In this document: piece by piece, positions 1 to 10,265 of the stretch | Layout: every line of letters starts with the position of its first letter | How positions within the stretch are numbered: the stretch's first letter is position 1 | From: Burkholderiales bacterium | GTDB lineage: Bacteria; Pseudomonadota; Gammaproteobacteria; Burkholderiales; JABEVD01 | Direction of reading: 5' to 3' | DNA length: 62,713 nucleotides | NCBI GenBank assembly: GCA_019753155.1 | Contig: JAIELG010000001.1 | Location: 1-62,713, forward strand | The notes under the pieces: generated by a model | Databases searched by the model: none | The model's input: only the letters and a program-made list of their open reading frames with translations | Told to the model about the DNA's origin: nothing | Made by a program: the position numbers and the translations under genes

Positions 1-77
1 CTCATAAATACGGTCGGGAAACCATATTTTATGCGGGTTTTACCCTTCCGCCGACCCTCTATCGTGAAATTTTCGGG

Positions 78-944
78 CTAAACCTTTTCCAGTTTCCCGG
101 AAAGCAGGCTGGCGGCAACGATCATGCCGCCCCCCAGCCATTCCCGCAAAGTCATCGCTTCCCCGGCGAGAAAATAGGACGATACGGCTGCCACGACCAG
201 TTCGAACAGTAAAATGACTATGGCCCTGTTGGCCGGGGTGTGGGTCAGGCCATATTGCATCACGACATTCACCGCGAAGATGACTGCGCCCATGACGGCC
301 AGAAGCATCAGCGCATAGACTGAAAAGCCCTCCCCAGAAGGGTGAAAAAATTCAAAGAGCAGGCCTGCCGCCACCACGCCGACCGAAATGCTGGCCGATT
401 TTGCCTCGATGCTGTAGGCCTGCGCGCTTTTGGCAAGTACATTGGACAATGCAAACATGAATCCCGCCCCGAGTCCCAGCCATTCGGCTTTACTTTGAGG
501 AAAAATGCTGCCGCGCTGCGGATCCCATAGCATCACCACAGCCCCTGCCATGGCGCATGACATTACCAGGATGCCCTGTGCGCTCAATTTTTCGCCAAGA
601 ATCATCCTGGCAAGCAGGACGGTCCAGAACGGGGCCAGATAAAACAGGAGCAGCACCCGCATGACTTCGCCATCTATCATCGCAAGCACATAGCCGATGT
701 TGCACAGCCCGGCCGATATGCCTATCCAGAGCAGCATCCAGGAAAATCCGGGAGACCATATGCTTTTGCGAAAGAACGCCATGCCCAGAATCAGCGCAGC
801 CATGTAACTCAGGGTCAGCGACATCCATCCGGACATCCCGAGCGCGGCAAGGATGCGATAGGGATACCAGAAAAGTCCCCACACAGTCGCCCCAGTCAGG
901 AGGGAAAATACCGGAATTTGTTTGGATAAGCTGGTGCGGAACAT
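78..944 (-). CDS. EamA/DMT-family permease
   Basis: A roughly 288-residue, very hydrophobic protein with about ten predicted membrane helices in two similar halves, the layout of EamA (drug/metabolite transporter) permeases of the inner membrane. The glycine/alanine-rich second half has the family pattern of a helix followed by a short basic loop. The substrate cannot be read from sequence. An in-frame TTG lies at 953, but the ATG at 944 is the more natural start. The gene diverges from dapC with only about 30 bases between starts, so both promoters must lie in or near each other's 5' ends. A second, unrelated-looking family member lies at 48296-49174. Confidence 0.85.
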   Translation of the reverse strand: MFRTSLSKQIPVFSLLTGATVWGLFWYPYRILAALGMSGWMSLTLSYMAALILGMAFFRKSIWSPGFSWMLLWIGISAGLCNIGYVLAMIDGEVMRVLLLFYLAPFWTVLLARMILGEKLSAQGILVMSCAMAGAVVMLWDPQRGSIFPQSKAEWLGLGAGFMFALSNVLAKSAQAYSIEAKSASISVGVVAAGLLFEFFHPSGEGFSVYALMLLAVMGAVIFAVNVVMQYGLTHTPANRAIVILLFELVVAAVSSYFLAGEAMTLREWLGGGMIVAASLLSGKLEKV

Positions 945-974
945 TATAATCAAGAATTTTGAACGTTAGCCTGC

Positions 975-2171
975 ATGAATCCCGATCTAGCACGACTGCA
1001 ACCCTATCCTTTTCAGCGCCTGGCTGCGCTTTGCCAGGGAGTCACTCCGAATCCCGCGTATTTCCCGATCAAGCTTTCGATCGGGGAGCCGCAGCATGAA
1101 ACTCCCGCATTCATAAGGGATGCGCTGGCTCGGAATCTGGGCGGTCTTTCCCATTATCCCACAACACAGGGGAGCGATGCGCTGAGGGAATCCATAGCAG
1201 GATGGCTGAAAAAACGCTATCGGGTGGCGCTCGATGGCAAAACCCAGATTTTGCCTGTCAACGGAAGCCGGGAAGCTCTGTTTGCATTTGCGCATGCCGT
1301 GGTCGATTCCCGCAAGCCTGCGCCGGCTGTCATCTGTCCCAATCCTTTTTACCAGATTTACGAAGGCGCGGCTTTGCTTGCAGGCGCAACGCCGCACTTC
1401 CTCAACACCACGCCCGAAAACCGCTTCGCCCTCGACTTCGACCAGATACCCGCTTCGCTTTGGGAAAACGCGCAACTGCTTTACCTGTGTTCTCCGGCAA
1501 ATCCGACCGGCCGCGTCATGAGCATGGAAGAATGGGAACAGGTATTCGATCTTTCCGACAAGCACGGCTTCGTCATCGCCTCCGACGAATGTTATTCCGA
1601 AATCTATTTCGATGATCCTCCCCTGGGTTCGCTCGAAGCGGCAAAAAGCTTGTGCAGGCACGATTTCAGAAATCTCGTCATGTTCAGCAGCCTCTCGAAG
1701 CGTTCCAATGTTCCGGGCATGAGATCCGGATTCGTCGCAGGCAATGCCGACATTCTGCAAAAATTTCTGCTCTACCGCACCTATCACGGTTGCGCCATGA
1801 ATCCTGCCGTTCAGTTTGCGAGCACCGCCGCATGGCAGGACGAAGCGCATGTACTCGATAACCGGATTCGGTACAGGGCGAAATTCGAGGCCGTCATGCC
1901 CATCCTGCGCGATGTACTGCAGGTGGAGATGCCGGATGCCGGGTTTTATCTTTGGGCAAGAACGCCCATCTCCGATACCGAATTCGCGCAAGCACTCTAT
2001 CGTGATTATAATGTGCTTGTTCTGCCTGGGAGTTATCTTGCCAGGGACTCGGGCGGCATGAACCCCGGCAGAGGATTCGTCCGCATCGCCCTGGTTGCGC
2101 CGCTCGAGCAATGTATCGAAGCCGCCGGGCGAATCGGCAAACTGTGCTCCAGCTTGAGCACCCAACATTGA
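975..2171 (+). CDS. dapC: N-succinyldiaminopimelate aminotransferase (DapC type)
   Basis: A class I/II PLP-dependent aminotransferase of 398 residues. It converts N-succinyl-2-amino-6-ketopimelate to N-succinyl-LL-diaminopimelate in lysine and peptidoglycan-precursor synthesis, in the cytoplasm. Family marks seen: the NPTGR segment, the SDECYSE segment with the PLP-binding aspartate, and SSLSKRSNVPG containing the Schiff-base lysine. Fold type alone would not fix the substrate, but dapD starts 12 bases downstream and dapE follows in the same operon, which makes DapC the best call. The ATG at 975 is the first sensible start after the divergent permease. Confidence 0.93.
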   Translation: MNPDLARLQPYPFQRLAALCQGVTPNPAYFPIKLSIGEPQHETPAFIRDALARNLGGLSHYPTTQGSDALRESIAGWLKKRYRVALDGKTQILPVNGSREALFAFAHAVVDSRKPAPAVICPNPFYQIYEGAALLAGATPHFLNTTPENRFALDFDQIPASLWENAQLLYLCSPANPTGRVMSMEEWEQVFDLSDKHGFVIASDECYSEIYFDDPPLGSLEAAKSLCRHDFRNLVMFSSLSKRSNVPGMRSGFVAGNADILQKFLLYRTYHGCAMNPAVQFASTAAWQDEAHVLDNRIRYRAKFEAVMPILRDVLQVEMPDAGFYLWARTPISDTEFAQALYRDYNVLVLPGSYLARDSGGMNPGRGFVRIALVAPLEQCIEAAGRIGKLCSSLSTQH

Positions 2172-2183
2172 GGAAGAATAATA

Positions 2184-3005
2184 ATGCATGAACTGCAACC
2201 CATCATCGACGAAGCTTTCGAAATCCGCGCCGACATCACGCCGCGTAATGTCGATCCTAAACTCAAGGAGGCGATCCAGGAAGTCCTGAATCAGCTCGAT
2301 TCCGGAAAATTAAGGGTGGCGGAGAAAATCGGAGGCGACTGGGTAACCCATCAATGGATCAAGAAAGCGGTGCTGCTGTCTTTCAGGATAGAGGACAACG
2401 GCTTCATCAAAGGCGGCTACACCAACTACTACGACAAGGTGTCGTCCAAGTTCGCCGATTACAATTCGAAGGATTTCCGCGACGGCGGTTTTCGCGTGGT
2501 TCCCCCTGCGGCAGTACGCAAAGGTTCCCATATTGCGAAGAATGTGGTATTGATGCCATCCTACGTCAATATAGGCGCCTATGTCGATGAAGGCACGATG
2601 GTCGACACCTGGGCAACCGTCGGCTCCTGCGCGCAGGTCGGAAAGAACGTGCATCTCTCCGGCGGGGTGGGGATAGGCGGGGTTCTGGAACCAATACAGG
2701 CCAATCCGACCATCATCGAAGACAACTGCTTCATCGGCGCCCGCTCGGAGATCGTCGAAGGCGTGATCGTGGGCGAAGGCGCAGTCATTTCTATGGGCGT
2801 GTATATCGGGCAAAGCACGAAAATCTACAGCAGGGAAACCGGCGAGATCAGCTACGGTCGCATTCCGGCAGGCGCAGTCGTCGTTTCGGGCAATCTGCCT
2901 TCCGTAGACGGAAAATACAGCCTTTACTGCGCGGTGATCGTCAAGCAGGTCGATGCGAAAACCCGCTCCAAGACAAGTATCAACGAACTTTTGAGAGGCA
3001 TTTGA
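2184..3005 (+). CDS. dapD: Tetrahydrodipicolinate N-succinyltransferase
   Basis: A 273-residue left-handed beta-helix acyltransferase that transfers succinyl from succinyl-CoA to tetrahydrodipicolinate, the committed step of the succinylase branch of DAP/lysine synthesis. The centre shows hexapeptide-repeat spacing (isoleucine/valine every sixth residue, glycine-rich turns) from about residue 110 to 220, with an N-terminal helical domain typical of DapD. Length matches the family (about 273-275). A GGAAG ribosome-binding site lies just ahead of the ATG. Its stop codon overlaps an upstream TTG of the next gene, but the likely ATG of that gene is 20 bases further on. Confidence 0.96.
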   Translation: MHELQPIIDEAFEIRADITPRNVDPKLKEAIQEVLNQLDSGKLRVAEKIGGDWVTHQWIKKAVLLSFRIEDNGFIKGGYTNYYDKVSSKFADYNSKDFRDGGFRVVPPAAVRKGSHIAKNVVLMPSYVNIGAYVDEGTMVDTWATVGSCAQVGKNVHLSGGVGIGGVLEPIQANPTIIEDNCFIGARSEIVEGVIVGEGAVISMGVYIGQSTKIYSRETGEISYGRIPAGAVVVSGNLPSVDGKYSLYCAVIVKQVDAKTRSKTSINELLRGI

Positions 3006-3025
3006 CCCATCCTTCCGGAACAGAC

Positions 3026-4156
3026 ATGGTGTTAACCCCCCTTTTCAAGCTGATGGCGGAAAAACAGGCATCCGACCTGTTTTTTTCTGCTGGAACGTCC
3101 ATACACATCAAAATCAACGGGATCACGAGGCCGGTCAACAACCAGATACTGGACTCGGCGAAGATCAAGGAATTCGCCTACAACATGATGAGCGAGCAGC
3201 AGATTCGGGATTTCGAGTCTGACTGGGAAATCAATTTCTCGTCACATCATGCCGATATCGGAACATTCAGGGTCAATGTCTTTTTCCAGCGCGGAAGCCT
3301 GTCCATGGTCATCCGCTATATCCGGGAGCACATCCAGGATCTCGATGCCCTTATGCTTCCTCCCATGCTCAAGGAACTGATCATGGAAAAGCGCGGACTC
3401 GTGCTGGTCGTGGGGGCAGCAGGCGAAGGAAAATCGACGACGCTTGCATCGATGATCGAATACCGCAATCAGCGCACTACCGGACATATCCTGACCATAG
3501 AAGATCCGATCGAGTACCGCTTCACCCACAAAAAATCCATCATCAATCAGCGCGAAGTCGGAGCCGACACCCGTTCCTATTCCAACGCGCTCGCCAATGC
3601 GATGCGCGAGGCGCCGGATGTCGTGATGATAGGAGAAATCATCGACAAGGACACGCTCAGGCATACGCTGCTCTTTTCGCAGGCCGGCCATTTATGCCTG
3701 TCCACCCTTCATGCCAACAACAGTTACCATGCGCTGAGTCGCATCATCACGTTCTTTCCCTACGAAGCCAGAGCAAGCCTGCTGGCCGATCTCGCCATCA
3801 GCCTGAAGTGCATCATTTCGCAGCGGCTCGTTCCGGGGATCAACGGCAAGCTCGTGGCTGCCGTCGAAATCCTGCCCAACACCAAGCATATTTCCGAGCT
3901 GATCAAACTGGGTGAAATCGACCAGATCAAGGAAGCGATGGAAAAGAGCCTCGCTTCGGGCTGCCAGACATTCGAGCAGTCGCTCTACAAGCTCTACAAA
4001 TCGGGCCAGATCAGCTATGAAGATGCGATGAACCACTCGGATTCCCCCAGCAATCTCTCGTCGCTCATTGAATATTCGGAACATGTGAAAAACGGCGAAG
4101 CGGTCAGGACGGGTTCATTCAACAATTTCCAGATCGACATGGACGGCAAACCATGA
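3026..4156 (+). CDS. pilU: PilT/PilU-like type IV pilus retraction ATPase
   Basis: A 376-residue GspE/PilT-superfamily ATPase, closest in pattern to PilU, the accessory retraction motor of type IV pili at the inner-membrane base. Walker A is GAAGEGKSTT (about residue 130), the Asp box EDPIEYRF follows, and the His box region reads GHLCLSTLHANN. The Walker B segment reads VVMIGEIID, whereas PilT/PilU usually have GEIRD, so the conserved arginine is replaced by isoleucine. I prefer the ATG at 3026 with GGAA upstream over the TTG at 3002, which overlaps dapD. It is inserted in the dap operon and overlaps the next gene by four bases; no other pilus gene is nearby. Confidence 0.85.
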   Translation: MVLTPLFKLMAEKQASDLFFSAGTSIHIKINGITRPVNNQILDSAKIKEFAYNMMSEQQIRDFESDWEINFSSHHADIGTFRVNVFFQRGSLSMVIRYIREHIQDLDALMLPPMLKELIMEKRGLVLVVGAAGEGKSTTLASMIEYRNQRTTGHILTIEDPIEYRFTHKKSIINQREVGADTRSYSNALANAMREAPDVVMIGEIIDKDTLRHTLLFSQAGHLCLSTLHANNSYHALSRIITFFPYEARASLLADLAISLKCIISQRLVPGINGKLVAAVEILPNTKHISELIKLGEIDQIKEAMEKSLASGCQTFEQSLYKLYKSGQISYEDAMNHSDSPSNLSSLIEYSEHVKNGEAVRTGSFNNFQIDMDGKP

Positions 4157-4500
4157 AGCTATACGGCATTCCCAATTGCAGCACTGTGAAAAAAGCCAGA
4201 ACATGGCTGGCAGAACACGGACACATTATCCCTTTCCACGACTTCAGGAAGGATGGCATAAGCGGGACATTGCTGGAGCGCTGGATCGCGCGCGTGAACT
4301 GGCAGGATCTGCTCAACCGCAAGGGAACGACCTGGCGACAACTGGGTGAGGACGAGAAGGCAGCCGTCACCAGCGCGAATGCCGCCATCGCTCTGATGCT
4401 GAAAAATCCCAGTGTGATCAAGCGCCCCGTCCTCGAATCCGAAAATCGCCTGCTCGTCGGTTTCGACGAACAACATTATCTATCCTTTTTCGATGAATGA
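4153..4500 (+). CDS. ArsC/Spx-family small reductase-like protein (YffB type)
   Basis: A 115-residue thioredoxin-fold protein of the ArsC/Spx family. It begins with a beta strand and a single-cysteine active-site loop (IPNCSTVKKA) followed by the K/R-rich helix, as in E. coli YffB. It also has the family's DFRKDG segment near residue 35 and an RPV turn near residue 92. The role in the cell is not established; a glutathione-dependent reductase is commonly suggested. It overlaps the pilU-like gene by four bases (ATGA) and ends 3 bases before dapE. A YffB-like gene next to dapE is a recurrent arrangement in proteobacteria. It is not a canonical arsenate reductase by context, since no ars genes are present. 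Confidence 0.85.
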   Translation: MKLYGIPNCSTVKKARTWLAEHGHIIPFHDFRKDGISGTLLERWIARVNWQDLLNRKGTTWRQLGEDEKAAVTSANAAIALMLKNPSVIKRPVLESENRLLVGFDEQHYLSFFDE

Positions 4501-6545
<2,045 letters not shown>

Positions 6546-6583
6546 TACGCTGCTTAACTTGGTAGAAATGGAAAGGAAACACC

Positions 6584-7030
6584 ATGTTCAAACACATACT
6601 GCTGCCCACTGACGGCACCGAACTCTCGGAAGAAGCCATCAAGAAAGCCGTGGCATTCGCAAAATCGGTCGGCGCGCGCATCAGCGGGTTTCATGCGATC
6701 CAGGAGTATTCGCCTGTCCTCGCCTCGGAAAGTTTCGGCTATTTCGATCCCGCGACAGTGGAACTGTTCGAAAAAAATGCCGAGGCTTATGCCAGGAATT
6801 GCCTGTCATTCATCGAAAAATCCGCACAGGAAGCCGGTGTCGATTGCGATTGCAGCTTCGAAACCAGCCCCCAGGTTTATGAAGGCATCATCAAGGCAGC
6901 GCAGGACAATGACTGCGATCTGATCTGGATGGCTTCTCACGGCAGAAGGGGCATAACAGGTCTGCTGGTGGGGAGCGAAACGTCCAAGGTGCTCACCCAC
7001 AGCAAGATCCCGGTGCTGGTTTACCGCTGA
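6584..7030 (+). CDS. Universal stress protein (UspA family)
   Basis: A 148-residue single-domain Usp protein with an alpha/beta Rossmann-like fold. The N-terminus reads ILLPTDGTELSEEA, the classic strand-loop-helix, and the C-terminal ATP-binding loop reads HGRRGITGLLVGSETSKV, which fits the G-2X-G-9X-G(S/T) pattern of the nucleotide-binding subgroup. It probably binds ATP and acts in stress survival; a specific role cannot be told. GGAAAGGAAA lies ahead of the ATG. It is followed by the convergent thioredoxin gene, and the last 10 bases of the two coding regions overlap. Confidence 0.93.
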   Translation: MFKHILLPTDGTELSEEAIKKAVAFAKSVGARISGFHAIQEYSPVLASESFGYFDPATVELFEKNAEAYARNCLSFIEKSAQEAGVDCDCSFETSPQVYEGIIKAAQDNDCDLIWMASHGRRGITGLLVGSETSKVLTHSKIPVLVYR

Positions 7031-7464
7031 AAAGCGTTCGTGCCGATCCACCTTGCAAGCTCGGCGTAATCCATCGCGCCTGCCTGTCTCGCGATTTCGC
7101 GCCCTCCCCTGAAAATCGCAAATGTGGGAATGCTGCGTATATTGTATTGCGCAGCGATGGAAGATTCGGCTTCGGTATCGAGTTTCGCCAGCCTGACCGA
7201 TGGTTCGAGTTCCATGGCGGCTTTTTCGAACAGGGGCGCCATCATTTTGCATGGACCGCACCATGCCGCCCAGAAGTCGACCACAACCGGTATGGTATTA
7301 TGCCTGATATGCCTGTCGAAACTCCCGGAGCGGAGCGCAATGGGATGTCCATCGAAAAGCGGGGCTTTACATTTTCCGCATTTGGGCAACTCCGCCATCC
7401 TGGAAAGCGGAGTGCGATTGATCGCTTCACAATTCGGGCAGACGATTAAATTGAATTCGCTCAT
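7021..7464 (-). CDS. trxC: Thioredoxin 2 with N-terminal zinc ribbon
   Basis: A 147-residue cytoplasmic thiol-disulfide reductase. The first 32 residues carry two CxxC pairs (Cys9/12 and Cys29/32) that form the zinc ribbon of thioredoxin 2. The redox site WCGPC is at residues 68-72, and the cis-proline loop IPTF is near residue 112. It reduces protein disulfides with electrons from thioredoxin reductase and is usually oxidative-stress related. The frame stays open upstream to 7911, but the ATG at 7464 gives the exact family N-terminus. It converges with the usp gene and shares 10 bases with it. Confidence 0.94.
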   Translation of the reverse strand: MSEFNLIVCPNCEAINRTPLSRMAELPKCGKCKAPLFDGHPIALRSGSFDRHIRHNTIPVVVDFWAAWCGPCKMMAPLFEKAAMELEPSVRLAKLDTEAESSIAAQYNIRSIPTFAIFRGGREIARQAGAMDYAELARWIGTNAFQR

Positions 7465-7506
7465 TTTCGGCCTGTCGGTTGACGATCCAACTGTAGCAGA
7501 AATTCG

Positions 7507-8466
7507 ATGGTCATGAAACCCTGGAAAATTTTGATCGGACTCATTCTTGTCGCAGCGGCGAGCATAATTCTCGCCCTGGGAAGCGGCAGCATCAGGATAG
7601 GATGGGCGGAAATACTGAGCGGGAAAGCATCGGCGCTCGATTACGAACTGCTGCTTCACCTGCGCCTTCCCAGGGCAATCAATGCATTTACCACCGGCGC
7701 CCTGCTCGCCATGTCCGGCGCGCTGATGCAGGTTCTGTTGCGCAACCCGCTGGCTGACCCTTACGTTCTCGGTCTTTCGGGAGGCGCATCCGTTGCGGCC
7801 ATCGGCGCAATGATCCTTGGGTTTAACGCGACCGGAACCTCGATCGGAGCGTTTTGCGGCGCGATGCTGTCCATGTTTCTCGTGTTCGGCATCTCGGGTT
7901 TCGATCGCCAATCCCGCCTCCTGCTCACGGGAGTCATACTTGCATCGGGTTGGGGTGCGCTCATCACCCTGATTCTCGCCATCTCGCCGGAAGCGCAGTT
8001 GCGTGGCATGCTGTTCTGGTTGATGGGCAATCTCGACAATGCATCCTCCTCATACCCCGGATTGATCGGACTCGCCGCAGGATTGATCTTTACCCTGCCC
8101 ATCGCACGGGATCTCAATATTCTCTCGAAGGGGGATCATCTTGCCGGCAGCCTCGGGGTTCATGTGTCGAGGGTACGGCTGCAAATCTATGTCCTGTGCG
8201 CCCTCCTCACCTCGATTGCCGTCATGACGGCGGGAAGCATCGGCTTCGTAGGGCTGATCGTTCCGCACAGCCTGCGCCTCCTGGGCGCGGGCGACCATCG
8301 CATCCTGCTTCCAGGCGCGGCATTTCTGGGCGGGGCTTTCCTGGTTCTTGCCGATACGCTTGCCAGAACCCTGATCGCCCCCCAGCAACTGCCGGCAGGC
8401 GTCATCATGGCCCTGATCGGCGTGCCGATGTTCCTGTACCTGCTCGCAAAGAGCAAAATGCCATGA
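7507..8466 (+). CDS. btuC: Cobalamin (BtuC-type) ABC transporter permease
   Basis: A 319-residue FecCD/BtuC-family inner-membrane permease with about ten membrane helices. Family motifs seen: LRLPRAINAF in the N-terminal region, LAMSGALMQVLLRNPLADPYVLG, here only noted as the hallmark RNPLADP turn, and GFVGLIVPH near residue 245. It forms the translocation channel of a type II importer. B12 rather than siderophore is inferred from btuB, btuF and a cobalamin riboswitch 6-10 kb away. Its stop overlaps the btuD start (ATGA). Tandem in-frame ATGs at 7507 and 7513 are both possible. Confidence 0.85.
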   Translation: MVMKPWKILIGLILVAAASIILALGSGSIRIGWAEILSGKASALDYELLLHLRLPRAINAFTTGALLAMSGALMQVLLRNPLADPYVLGLSGGASVAAIGAMILGFNATGTSIGAFCGAMLSMFLVFGISGFDRQSRLLLTGVILASGWGALITLILAISPEAQLRGMLFWLMGNLDNASSSYPGLIGLAAGLIFTLPIARDLNILSKGDHLAGSLGVHVSRVRLQIYVLCALLTSIAVMTAGSIGFVGLIVPHSLRLLGAGDHRILLPGAAFLGGAFLVLADTLARTLIAPQQLPAGVIMALIGVPMFLYLLAKSKMP

Positions 8467-9230
8467 CCTGCCTGCTCGAAGCGCGAGGGCTTTGCGTTCC
8501 TGCAGGCGAAAAATGGGCATGCAGGGAACTCGACCTCTGCGTCCGGCAAGGCGAAAAATGGGGCATACTCGGCATCAACGGCATCGGAAAAACCACCCTG
8601 CTGCACGCATTATGCGGCCTCCGGCAGGCTCAAAACGGAGAAATAAGACTAAAGGGCAGGCTCCTGTCGAAAATGAAGCGGCGGGATATCGCGCGCATTG
8701 CGGGGATATTGTTCCAGGATTCAGAGGATCATTTTCCCGCCACGGTACTGGAGACCACGCTGATCGGACGCCATCCCCATATTTCCCCATGGCAGTGGGA
8801 AAGCATCGAAGATGAACGGATCGCGCGGGAATCCATCAAGGCCGTGGGACTCTCCGGCATGGAAACGCGCCGTGCCGACACGCTCTCGGGCGGCGAACGC
8901 AGGCGGCTTGCGCTCGCCACCCTGCTTACCCAGGATCCCGAGCTTTATCTGCTGGACGAACCGACCAATCATCTGGATGTCCGCCATCAGATCGAAATGC
9001 TGGAACGCCTCTCGCTGCTGGCGCAAAACCCGGGAAAGGCCCTGATCATGATCCTGCACGATCCTAGCCTTGCTGCACGCTTCTGCGACAGAATATTGCT
9101 GCTCTTCGAAGATGGGCACCTGCTCGGGTCAAGAGAGGACATTCTGACCGAAGCCAACCTGAGCCGGCTTTACCATTGCCGCATCGCCTCGGTCGAAGGC
9201 CCTCACGGCAAGATCTTCTTCCCGGCTTAG
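8463..9230 (+). CDS. btuD: Cobalamin ABC transporter ATP-binding protein
   Basis: A 255-residue ABC ATPase that energises the BtuC permease. Walker A GINGIGKTT is at about residues 37-45, the signature LSGGERRR near 140, Walker B LYLLDEPTNHLD near 160, and a switch histidine in LHDPS near 200. It starts inside the btuC stop (ATGA), implying translational coupling. The open frame extends far upstream only because it runs under btuC. FecE-like siderophore ATPases are very similar; the B12 assignment rests on context. Confidence 0.85.
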   Translation: MTCLLEARGLCVPAGEKWACRELDLCVRQGEKWGILGINGIGKTTLLHALCGLRQAQNGEIRLKGRLLSKMKRRDIARIAGILFQDSEDHFPATVLETTLIGRHPHISPWQWESIEDERIARESIKAVGLSGMETRRADTLSGGERRRLALATLLTQDPELYLLDEPTNHLDVRHQIEMLERLSLLAQNPGKALIMILHDPSLAARFCDRILLLFEDGHLLGSREDILTEANLSRLYHCRIASVEGPHGKIFFPA

Positions 9231-9337
9231 GGCCGGAAGCCATATCAACCGTGCGTGGCAAGGATCATTTCGTATATACGTTTCATCACTTTCGGCTACG
9301 ACTGTGGTCACCACATGTCCGAGTGCTCTACAAAGCA

Positions 9338-9673
9338 CTAAGCAATCGCTAGCGTCAGATGACCGATCGGTTCGGCGGCCGGTCGCACCTTGATCTCGAT
9401 GTCGTAGCCGAGACGATTCAGGCACTCCATCAGCTTGCGCTCGGAGAGATTGGCGAAGTCGCCACGCATCATTCCCGACACTTTCGGTTGCGGGATACCC
9501 ATGCGCCGACCGGCCTCTTCTTGAGTCAGGCCGAGGCGACGCACGGCGCGGGTGATCTCGATCACCAAGCCGGACTTGATCTTGAGCTTTTCGGCATCGG
9601 GCAGACCGAGGTCAGCAAAGACGTTGCCTGAGCCGGTTTCAATCTCGACGCCTTCAATCATGCGTTTAGCCAT
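9338..9673 (-). CDS. XRE-family antitoxin/transcriptional regulator
   Basis: A 111-residue protein with a helix-turn-helix from about residue 45 to 75 (LGLTQEEAGRRMGIPQPKVS), the XRE/Cro type found in HigA-like antitoxins (COG5606-type). It should bind its own promoter and neutralise the upstream toxin. The gene starts 8 bases before the toxin reading frame ends, the usual coupling of toxin-first HigBA/Gp49 loci. Since the toxin upstream is frameshifted, this may be an orphaned but still intact antitoxin and autoregulator. The frame is complete and of normal length. Confidence 0.85.
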   Translation of the reverse strand: MAKRMIEGVEIETGSGNVFADLGLPDAEKLKIKSGLVIEITRAVRRLGLTQEEAGRRMGIPQPKVSGMMRGDFANLSERKLMECLNRLGYDIEIKVRPAAEPIGHLTLAIA

Positions 9674-10030
9674 ATCGCAGCTCCTTTGCCAGCGCCTCGG
9701 CTACCTTCAACCTGGCGCGAATGATGTCCATGTCCTCTTTCGGCGTAGTGATCCCGCTCTTGCTCTTCTTCTGGAAACAGTGCAGGACGAACACCGCTTC
9801 CGCGAACTTCACCGTATAACAGCCCGGTACGTGCCGCCGGCATCGTCCTCGACGATCTCAAGGACGCCGGCACCGCCGAAGCCCTTGAGCGGCTTTGCCG
9901 CGTCGTGCTGGTCCCCGCGCTGAGCGAAGTCGAGGGCGTGACCAAAGAACTTCCGCACATCGAGCGGAAGCGCCATCAGATCTCTCTTGCTTCCCCCAAT
10001 CCAGATCAACGGCTTTTCTTGTTCTGACAT
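9666..10030 (-). pseudogene. Frameshifted HigB/Gp49-like toxin gene
   Basis: Reading leftward from the ATG at 10030, the protein begins MSEQEKPLIWIG and runs through KGFGGAGVLEIVEDD to GGTYRAV, then hits a stop at 9809. Shifting frame by one base near 9816-9820 restores a continuation VKFAEAVFVLHCFQKKSKSG, then ending ELRYG with TAA at 9666-9668. Together they make a normal ~121-residue phage-derived Gp49/HigB-like mRNA-interferase toxin. The span of 365 bases is one short of a multiple of three; adding one T in GCTGTTATACGG repairs it. Either a real inactivating deletion or a base-call error. The antitoxin start at 9673 overlaps the repaired end. Confidence 0.8.
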
Positions 10031-10183
10031 GTGATCATGTCTATACCATTTCAGGTATGAGATCAAACCAGCGAACTGTTCGTGTAGGTTGAGATATCCT
10101 GCCGCATGACTCAATACCATGAGCGCGTCCCCGCCCGCGTCATGATATACCCCTTAACCGCCTCATTGCTTCAGAACTACCAT

Positions 10184-10226
10184 GAAAAATGCCATTGATG
10201 ATGTGGGATCAATCATCAATGGCATT
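10184..10226 (-). terminator. Rho-independent terminator of guaBA
   Basis: A perfect 14-bp inverted repeat (AATGCCATTGATGA at 10188-10201 and its complement at 10213-10226) with an 11-base loop. On the minus strand it is followed directly by a run of T (complement of 10184-10188). It lies 40 bases past the guaA stop in the direction of guaA transcription. Confidence 0.8.
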
Positions 10227-10265
10227 GTGTATATTAAATAATACCAATTAGTTATAATAATATCT

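Noticed and set aside
1-77. Possible 3' end of a rightward gene before the EamA permease
   Set aside because: One frame is open from base 1 to a TAA at 79-81, but 26 codons with no recognisable sequence are not enough to support it.
987-2198. Long open frame antisense to dapC
   Set aside because: It mirrors dapC almost exactly and has no family pattern; a shadow caused by GC-biased codon use.
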